In this document: piece after piece, positions 1 through 4,894 of the stretch
Layout: each line of letters begins with the position of its first letter
How positions within the stretch are numbered: position 1 is the first letter of the stretch
Source: an uncultured Coriobacteriaceae bacterium
Lineage (GTDB): Bacteria; Actinomycetota; Coriobacteriia; Coriobacteriales; QAMH01
Direction: 5' to 3'
NCBI GenBank assembly: GCA_902783925.1
Contig: CACZSV010000076.1
Span: forward strand, 1 to 6,011
DNA length: 6,011 nucleotides
Notes under the pieces: model-generated
Database searches by the model: none
Told to the model about the DNA's origin: nothing
What the model saw: only the letters and a program-made list of their open reading frames with translations
Program-made: the position numbers and the translations under genes

Positions 1-2036
1 TCCATGACCTCGCGGAAACGGTCGCGGTCCTCGGCGAGGTCGATAATCTCGGGTGAGGTGCCCAGGATGTTCACGCCGGCGGCCTCGAGCTCGCTTGCAA
101 GGTTGAGCGGCGTCTGTCCGCCAAACTGCGCGATGACGCCGAGCGGCTTTTCCTTCTCGTAGATTGCGAGCACGTCTTCGGCCGTGAGCGGCTCGAAATA
201 GAGTTTGTCTGATGTATCGTAGTCAGTCGAGACCGTCTCGGGGTTGCAGTTCACGATGATGGTCTCAAAGCCGAGTTTCTTCAAAGACTTGGCCGCATGC
301 ACGCAGCAATAATCGAACTCGATGCCCTGACCGATGCGGTTCGGGCCACCACCCAGAATCATGACCTTCTTGCCATCGCTCACCGGCGAGGAATCGGGCG
401 CATTATAGGTCGAATAATAGTACGCGGAATCTTGCGTGGAAGAGACATGCACGCCCTCCCAAGCTTCCGTGCAGCCGATTTCCAGACGGCGGGAGCGAAT
501 CTTGGTCTCGGGAATATCGAGAATCTCGGAAAGATAGCGATCGGCGAAGCCGTCCTTTTTCGCAGCGATGAGCGCATCGTCTTGGGGAAGCTGAGCTGGA
601 TGCGTTTTGGAATACGCAATAAGTGCTTCTTCTTCGGCAACGAGCTCGGCCATCTGCTCGATAAAGTATTTCTTAATCTTCGTGAGCTCGAAAAGCTCGT
701 CAACGGTGGCGCCGGCACGCAGCGCCTCGTACATGATGAATTGACGCTCGGATGTCGGCGTCACGAGCATGGCGAGCAGTTCGTCTTTGCTCTTGCCGTG
801 GAAATCCTTGGCAAAACCAAGGCCGTAGCGACCCTTTTCGAGCGAACGTATGGCTTTCTGGAAGGCCTCTTTATAGGTCTTGCCGATACTCATGACCTCG
901 CCCACAGCGCGCATCTGCGTGCCAAGCTTGTCTTCGACACCCTTGAACTTCTCGAATGCCCAGCGCGCGAACTTGATGACAACGTAATCGCCATCCGGAT
1001 AGTATTTGTCGAGCGAGCCGTATTTTCCACAGGGTATCTCGTCGAGCGTAAGCCCGCTTGCGAGCATGGAGCTGATGAGCGCAATGGGGAAACCCGTCGC
1101 CTTGGAAGCGAGCGCAGATGAGCGCGAGGTACGCGGATTGATCTCGATGATGATGTCGCGGTCTGTTACGGGAGCATGCGCCCACTGCACGTTCGTGCCG
1201 CCGATGACCTTGACGGCATCCACGATTGCGTACGATTTCTCCTGCAGGCGGTCTATGACGGCCTGATCGATGGTCTGCATGGGAGCGGCACAGAACGAAT
1301 CGCCCGTGTGCACGCCCATAGGATCGATGTTTTCGATGGTGCAGACGGTGATCATCTGCCCTTTGGCATCGCGTACAACCTCGAACTCGAGCTCTTCCCA
1401 GCCGAGCACGCTCTCCTCGACGAGCACCTCAGTCACAGGGGATGCCGCCAAACCACGCGCCACGACCGTCCGCAGCTCGTCGACGTTATAGACAAGACCG
1501 CCGCCGGTGCCGCCCATGGTGTAGGCGGGACGCAGCACACAGGGATATCCAAGCTCATCGGCGATCTCGACGGCCTCTTCTACCGTGTGCGAGACCTTGC
1601 TGCGGGCCATCTCGATGCCAAGCTCGGCCATGGTCTGCTTGAAGATATCGCGATCTTCGCCGCGCTCGATGGCGTCAATGGGCGTACCGATGACCTCCAC
1701 ATTGTATTTTTCGAGAACGCCAGCAGATGCAAGCGCCGAAGAGAGATTCAAACCCGACTGACCGCCCAGATTGGGCAGCAGCGCATCGGGACGCTCTTTT
1801 TCAATGATTTGCGTGAGGCGCTCGATATTAAGCGGTTCGATATAGACCTCATCGGCAGTTTCGGGATCGGTCATGATGGTAGCCGGATTCGAATTGACGA
1901 GCACGATCTCGTAGCCGAGCTTGCGCAACGCCTTGCAAGCTTGCGTGCCGGAATAATCGAATTCGCAGGCCTGGCCGATGATAATGGGACCAGAACCAAT
2001 GATCATGACTTTGTGGATATCGGTGCGCTTGGGCAT
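1..2036 (-). CDS. carB: Carbamoyl-phosphate synthase large subunit (N-terminal 678 residues; runs off left edge)
   Basis: This is the synthetase subunit of cytosolic carbamoyl-phosphate synthase. It makes carbamoyl phosphate from bicarbonate, two ATP and ammonia (tunnelled from the glutaminase subunit CarA) for pyrimidine and arginine synthesis. It starts at ATG 2036-2034 (MPKRTDIHKVMIIGSGP) behind an AGAAAGG ribosome site. The frame is open to the edge, so about 395 residues of the usual ~1073 are missing. The carboxyphosphate ATP-grasp domain spans about residues 1-400. It has GQACEFDYSGTQA (21-33), R129 and R169 at the same positions as in E. coli CarB, the MGGTGGG loop (174-180), and metal ligands Q284, E298 and N300 just before RTSRSSALASKATGFP. 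The oligomerisation region covers about 400-553. The second ATP-grasp half opens with MILGGGPNRIGQGIEFDYC (from 559), followed by NCNPETVSTDYDTSD and the start of its ATP-binding region. I see no frameshift or lost catalytic residue. carA is not directly upstream. Confidence 0.98.
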   Translation of the reverse strand, partial: MPKRTDIHKVMIIGSGPIIIGQACEFDYSGTQACKALRKLGYEIVLVNSNPATIMTDPETADEVYIEPLNIERLTQIIEKERPDALLPNLGGQSGLNLSSALASAGVLEKYNVEVIGTPIDAIERGEDRDIFKQTMAELGIEMARSKVSHTVEEAVEIADELGYPCVLRPAYTMGGTGGGLVYNVDELRTVVARGLAASPVTEVLVEESVLGWEELEFEVVRDAKGQMITVCTIENIDPMGVHTGDSFCAAPMQTIDQAVIDRLQEKSYAIVDAVKVIGGTNVQWAHAPVTDRDIIIEINPRTSRSSALASKATGFPIALISSMLASGLTLDEIPCGKYGSLDKYYPDGDYVVIKFARWAFEKFKGVEDKLGTQMRAVGEVMSIGKTYKEAFQKAIRSLEKGRYGLGFAKDFHGKSKDELLAMLVTPTSERQFIMYEALRAGATVDELFELTKIKKYFIEQMAELVAEEEALIAYSKTHPAQLPQDDALIAAKKDGFADRYLSEILDIPETKIRSRRLEIGCTEAWEGVHVSSTQDSAYYYSTYNAPDSSPVSDGKKVMILGGGPNRIGQGIEFDYCCVHAAKSLKKLGFETIIVNCNPETVSTDYDTSDKLYFEPLTAEDVLAIYEKEKPLGVIAQFGGQTPLNLASELEAAGVNILGTSPEIIDLAEDRDRFREVM

Positions 2037-2043
2037 GATGTGG

Positions 2044-2050
2044 CCTTTCT
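2044..2050 (-). promoter_or_regulatory. Ribosome binding site of carB
   Basis: The minus strand reads AGAAAGG here, 7 bases before the ATG at 2036. This fixes the start that gives the conserved MPKRTDI N-terminus of CarB. Confidence 0.75.
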
Positions 2051-2090
2051 GCCTATTACTTGCAATTCGGCCACAGAAGTGACCTGTAGT

Positions 2091-2096
2091 ATTCTA
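2091..2096 (-). promoter_or_regulatory. Candidate -10 element of the carB promoter
   Basis: The minus strand reads TAGAAT, five of six matches to TATAAT. It would place transcription start near 2084 and give a leader of about 48 bases. I found no convincing -35 at 16-18 bases spacing, so this is tentative. The element overlaps one arm of the TAACGC/GCGTTA inverted repeat. The short leader shows no PyrR-type attenuator. Confidence 0.3.
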
Positions 2097-2122
2097 ACGC
2101 ATCAATTGTTACGCGAGCGTTA
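2095..2122. repeat. Inverted repeat TAACGC-N16-GCGTTA in the divergent intergenic region
   Basis: Two perfect 6-base arms (2095-2100 and 2117-2122) are separated by 16 bases. The left arm overlaps the candidate carB -10, so the element could be an operator. It is short enough to arise by chance, and no regulator family is recognised. Confidence 0.25.
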
Positions 2123-2201
2123 AATAAATGATTCGTCCGCCGAGCATCAAGCGATTGTTGCGCTCGCTTGCGAATGCGCCCGTCATCGTCGCGCCCAAAC
2201 G

Positions 2202-2210
2202 TGCTACCCT
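2202..2210 (+). promoter_or_regulatory. Candidate extended -10 promoter of the Fe-S/flavoprotein operon
   Basis: TGCTACCCT fits the extended -10 pattern TG-n-TAnnnT. There is no good -35 at the expected distance, which is usual for extended -10 promoters. Start of transcription would be near 2217, leaving a leader of about 27 bases before ATG 2244. This also makes the upstream GTG at 2220 an unlikely start. Confidence 0.4.
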
Positions 2211-2233
2211 TCTTCACTAGTGCATTGTTTGAT

Positions 2234-2238
2234 GGGGG
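2234..2238 (+). promoter_or_regulatory. Ribosome binding site deciding the start of the Fe-S protein gene
   Basis: GGGGG lies five bases before ATG 2244. It favours this start over the in-frame GTG 2220 and ATG 2232. The GTG would be nearly leaderless, and ATG 2232 overlaps the purine run. Confidence 0.65.
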
Positions 2239-2243
2239 TAAAC

Positions 2244-3443
2244 ATGAAGCTACTTGAACATTCTGAGACCTACTGGAATTTCCTGGGCACCTGCACGCAA
2301 TGCGATCATTGCATGCACGCCTGCAGTTCGCTCACCTCGGCCCAGATGACGCTCGGCGATATTGCCAAGGGCATGCTCGAAGCACAGCGAAACGCCACAT
2401 CGAGCGAGGAGCTGATGCTGAATCTGGCAGCGAATACCCAGCTCACGCAAGCTGTTCGCGGATGCTTCTTCTGCACCTCGTGCAAGAACACCTGCTTTGC
2501 CCACAACGACGTGTGCGACCTTATCTATCACGCGCGTGTCGATTTCCAGAAGATCGGCTTGGTCGAGCGCAACAGCTGGTCAAGTGTCGAGGTCGACAAA
2601 GAGTGGGATATCTTCACCGCATACCGCGCCATCTGGGGCATAGACCACACAGACCTTACGCGCCATGTGCAGACTGCACGTCACGAGGCGCAGAATGATT
2701 GCGAAGTGGCCTTTTTCCCAGGCTGTTCTCTTGCGGCATATGGCCCCGAGCTCACAAAAGAGATCTTCGACGCTATCGAAGAACTCGGTGGCAAAACCAC
2801 AATGATCGACCATTGCTGCGGATCCCCGCTCAAGAGCGCCGGCTTTTTCGACCGTGCGGAAGCGCTCTGCGACAAAATCGCCGCAGAAATTGCCTCATCT
2901 GGCGCCAAGCAGCTCGTCTGCGTGTGCCCGGGGTGCGCAAACGCGATGAAATCGACGTTGGTACGCAACGGCATGGACGTGAATGTCGTCAGCCTGCCAG
3001 CCTACTTGAGCGAGCATGACTTCGAGCCCAAGCGAGAACTCCCCGATGGCCCCGTCTGCCTGTCCAAGGCATGCCAGGACCGCGATGGAAACTACCTCAG
3101 GGCAACCATCGAAATGCTGGGGCTGCACGAGGAAACACCGGCAATATTTCATGGATGCTGCGGCGCCGGCGGCGCTGTCAATTCATACCAGCCCGAACGC
3201 GTGGATGAGCAGACGAAGAGCAAGCTCGACTTTGCCAAAGACGGCTCGACCGTCATCACCATGTGCCCAACCTGCACCTACACCTATGCGGGCTATCTCA
3301 TGAACAGCCCACGCGACATCGTGAACAAGCACTACGCGGAGCTCCTATTCGAAAATCAGTTCGATTGGGATCTTGTCTTTGCCCAGCTCAGCAGCATGTG
3401 GACAGGCGAATACGGCCCCTGGCTTGCCCAGGTCTTTGCATAA
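2244..3443 (+). CDS. Iron-sulfur electron-transfer protein with two [4Fe-4S] motifs and two CCG domains (GlpC/GlcF/HdrD-like)
   Basis: A 399-residue cytosolic-type protein with no signal peptide or membrane segment. Two CxxCxxCxxxC ferredoxin motifs are seen: C17/C20/C23/C27 (CTQCDHCMHAC) and C74/C77/C80/C84 (CFFCTSCKNTC). Two CCG (cysteine-rich, PF02754-type) domains follow: C161, C191-C192, C228, C231 (FFPGCS, HCCGSP, CPGC) and C277, C305-C306, C341, C344 (GCCGAGG, CPTC). Length and domain order match GlpC, GlcF and the HdrD/LutA class. In that class the clusters pass electrons between a flavin dehydrogenase and a quinone, thiol/disulfide or other carrier. The gaps before the CC pairs (29 and 27 residues) are slightly shorter than in GlpC-type proteins, so it is probably a distinct subfamily. 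It is first in a unit with the flavoprotein 13 bases downstream, its likely partner. The substrate cannot be told: neither a GlpA/GlcD-type dehydrogenase nor a lactate-utilisation partner is adjacent. Confidence 0.9.
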   Translation: MKLLEHSETYWNFLGTCTQCDHCMHACSSLTSAQMTLGDIAKGMLEAQRNATSSEELMLNLAANTQLTQAVRGCFFCTSCKNTCFAHNDVCDLIYHARVDFQKIGLVERNSWSSVEVDKEWDIFTAYRAIWGIDHTDLTRHVQTARHEAQNDCEVAFFPGCSLAAYGPELTKEIFDAIEELGGKTTMIDHCCGSPLKSAGFFDRAEALCDKIAAEIASSGAKQLVCVCPGCANAMKSTLVRNGMDVNVVSLPAYLSEHDFEPKRELPDGPVCLSKACQDRDGNYLRATIEMLGLHEETPAIFHGCCGAGGAVNSYQPERVDEQTKSKLDFAKDGSTVITMCPTCTYTYAGYLMNSPRDIVNKHYAELLFENQFDWDLVFAQLSSMWTGEYGPWLAQVFA

Positions 3444-3450
3444 AGGGGGA
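3444..3450 (+). promoter_or_regulatory. Ribosome binding site of the flavoprotein gene
   Basis: AGGGGGA directly follows the stop codon of the Fe-S gene and sits six bases before ATG 3457. It supports that start over the in-frame TTG at 3373 inside the upstream gene, and supports co-transcription and probably coupled translation of the pair. Confidence 0.75.
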
Positions 3451-3456
3451 TGCACT

Positions 3457-4731
3457 ATGAACAATCAAACTGATAACACGCAAGCACCGGTCACCATCAT
3501 CGGCTTTGGAATTGGCGGGTTCAACGCGTGCATTGGATTGCGCACGAGCGGTTACACCGGCCCCATCCGCGTGTTCTCCACAACGAACACGCTCCCCTAC
3601 AGCCCCATCCTCACCTCGTATTACGCAGGGGGAATGAAGGAATACGAAGATTGCTTTCCCTGGAGCCAGGAAGAGGTCGACGAACTCGAAATCGAAATCA
3701 TGCGAAACTGCCCTGTGGAAAACCTGGATGTGCAGGCGCATGTCGTGCATACCGGCCAAGGCGAATTTCCTTACAGCAAATGCGTCATCGCCACAGGCTC
3801 AGTGCCGACACCGGTTGGATTTCCCAAAGATTGCGGCTATGAGCCCATCATGCTCAGAACCATGGAAGATGCCGAACGTCTGCGAAACGCCATCACTAAC
3901 CCTGGCTGCACGCGCATGCTCGTAAGCGGCGCTTCCATGGTATCGCTCAAAACGCTCGAAGCCTGCCTCAAGCGCAATCTCGATATGACGCTCGTAGGCA
4001 TCAACCCGCACGTGCTCGACATGAACGCGCTTCCCGAGGCAGCGCAACGTTTCGAGAAAAGCCTCATCGCACAAGGCGTCGAGCTCAGGCTCAGCCAGTC
4101 GATTAAAGATGTCGAGGTCATCACAGACGACATGCATCCGCTGGGACGAAGGCTCAAAGTGACCTTTGCCAACGGCGATACCGACGAATTCGACGAGATC
4201 GCCGTCGCGCACGGCATGCGCAACAACCTCGAATTTGTCGAGAAAGACTCGCTGGAGATGGACCGCGGCCTGCTCGTGAACGAGTATATGCGCACAAGCG
4301 ATCCAGATGTGTATGCCGCAGGCGACGTCGTCCAGGCAACCGAGCTCATCAGCGGCGAAAAGCGCATCGTCGGCATCTGGAACAACGCCGCCAGGCAAGG
4401 AGCGTGCGCTGGGCGCACAATTGCGTATGAACTTGCAGGCGAGACCATACCAGCTGAATATGCCCTACGCGGCTCGTTCGCGATGAACACGATTCAGGTC
4501 ATGGGTGCGCTCTTCATCTCGGCAGGCACAATCGAGCTCGGCGAGACGCGGCATGCAGAAATCGAGGAAAACGATGCGATGACAATCGTGCGCATAATCC
4601 AAGACGAACCCGATGGCACCAGGCGTCTCGCAGGCTTCAATATCACCTGCGATGAAGACAAAGAAGGAAACGAGGCATACGATCTCGGCGCCATGCTCAC
4701 TATGCAAATCGAGCGCGATTTCGCGCGATAG
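3457..4731 (+). CDS. FAD-dependent oxidoreductase (pyridine nucleotide-disulfide oxidoreductase fold; NirB N-terminal/rubredoxin-reductase-like)
   Basis: A 424-residue protein of the two-Rossmann flavoprotein class. The N-terminal FAD motif is TIIGFGIGGFNA (G16, G18, G21 region). LPYSPILTSYYAGG (46-59) matches the LPYSRPxLS segment of NirB/rubredoxin and ferredoxin reductases. VIATGSVP (110-117) is the ATG motif, and DVYAAGDVV (284-292) is the second FAD motif. WNNAARQGACAGRTIA (308-323) is also typical of the group. No redox-active CxxxxC disulfide is present. The NAD(P)H-site Rossmann motif is degenerate: VSGASMVSLKTLE (156-168) keeps G158 but has S160 and S163 where the second and third glycines belong. 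The residue ending the next strand (TLVG, G181) is neither the acidic residue of NADH enzymes nor an arginine. It therefore may not use NAD(P)H, or may bind it atypically. It lies 13 bases after the Fe-S gene, so electron exchange with that protein is the natural inference. Substrate unknown. Confidence 0.88.
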   Translation: MNNQTDNTQAPVTIIGFGIGGFNACIGLRTSGYTGPIRVFSTTNTLPYSPILTSYYAGGMKEYEDCFPWSQEEVDELEIEIMRNCPVENLDVQAHVVHTGQGEFPYSKCVIATGSVPTPVGFPKDCGYEPIMLRTMEDAERLRNAITNPGCTRMLVSGASMVSLKTLEACLKRNLDMTLVGINPHVLDMNALPEAAQRFEKSLIAQGVELRLSQSIKDVEVITDDMHPLGRRLKVTFANGDTDEFDEIAVAHGMRNNLEFVEKDSLEMDRGLLVNEYMRTSDPDVYAAGDVVQATELISGEKRIVGIWNNAARQGACAGRTIAYELAGETIPAEYALRGSFAMNTIQVMGALFISAGTIELGETRHAEIEENDAMTIVRIIQDEPDGTRRLAGFNITCDEDKEGNEAYDLGAMLTMQIERDFAR

Positions 4732-4746
4732 ATGGGATACCCGCTC

Positions 4747-4770
4747 GGTTGGGCTGAAGCCCGCCCCTAC
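4747..4770. repeat. REP-like short palindromic element between operons
   Basis: The core GGGC-TGAA-GCCC (4751-4762) forms a four-base stem, extendable through a T-G wobble and one mismatch to GG/CC, and is followed by GCCCCTAC. In reverse it reads GTAGGGGCGGGCTTCAGCCC, which resembles a widely scattered type of bacterial intergenic repeat. It lies 15 bases after the flavoprotein stop and may act as a transcript-end hairpin, but it has no T-run. Copy number elsewhere cannot be seen. Confidence 0.4.
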
Positions 4771-4831
4771 GCGAGTCGGCAGCGTGAGTCGGACGCTTTA
4801 CCGCATCATGCAATTCACTGTAAATTAATCA

Positions 4832-4843
4832 GAACATTTGTTC
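4832..4843. promoter_or_regulatory. Putative LexA (SOS) box upstream of the TerB_N gene
   Basis: GAACATTTGTTC is a perfect GAAC-N4-GTTC inverted repeat, the core of Gram-positive LexA operators (CGAAC-RNRY-GTTCG; here the left flank is A, the right flank G, and one central base departs from the pattern). It overlaps the -35 position for the TATACT at 4854-4859, a typical place for repression. A further GTTC half-site at 4850-4853 lies 10 bases from the first GTTC, one helical turn. This suggests LexA repression and DNA-damage induction of the gene at 4895. Confidence 0.65.
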
Positions 4844-4853
4844 GTTTTTGTTC

Positions 4854-4859
4854 TATACT
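4854..4859 (+). promoter_or_regulatory. -10 element of the TerB_N gene promoter
   Basis: TATACT matches five of six bases of TATAAT. The -35 at 17 bases spacing (AGAACA, 4831-4836) is weak and lies within the LexA-like box. Transcription would start near 4866, leaving a leader of about 28 bases. Confidence 0.6.
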
Positions 4860-4883
4860 GTTTTCCTGTCAGAGCAGTACGGT

Positions 4884-4887
4884 AAGG
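4884..4887 (+). promoter_or_regulatory. Ribosome binding site of the TerB_N gene
   Basis: AAGG lies seven bases before ATG 4895 and supports that start. It follows the proposed promoter directly, and no in-frame alternative upstream start fits as well. Confidence 0.6.
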
Positions 4888-4894
4888 TAGGCGC

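Noticed and set aside
297..1121. Open frame of 274 codons on the plus strand
   Set aside because: It lies wholly antisense to the well-conserved carB frame and its translation shows no domain. It is a by-product of carB codon use.
1176..2123. Open frame of 315 codons on the plus strand
   Set aside because: It is antisense to the 5' half of carB, has no recognisable domain and no convincing ribosome site, and ends in the intergenic region.
2220..2243. Upstream GTG start giving an eight-residue longer Fe-S protein
   Set aside because: It would start almost at the predicted transcription start and has no ribosome site, whereas ATG 2244 has GGGGG at correct spacing.
3373..3456. TTG start that would extend the flavoprotein by 28 residues into the Fe-S gene
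   Set aside because: The extension is not part of the Rossmann fold, overlaps the conserved upstream gene, and ATG 3457 has a strong ribosome site.
3837..4490. Open frame of 217 codons on the minus strand (also 3799-4398 in another frame)
   Set aside because: Both are opposite the flavoprotein gene, which has clear FAD motifs. The translations are low-complexity Ser/Arg- or His-rich without domain signal.
4781..4799. AGCGT-N7-ACGCT hairpin followed by TTT as an intrinsic terminator
   Set aside because: The stem is only five pairs and the T-run only three bases, so it is too weak to call. The repeated GAGTCGG (4773-4779, 4786-4792) nearby is probably chance.
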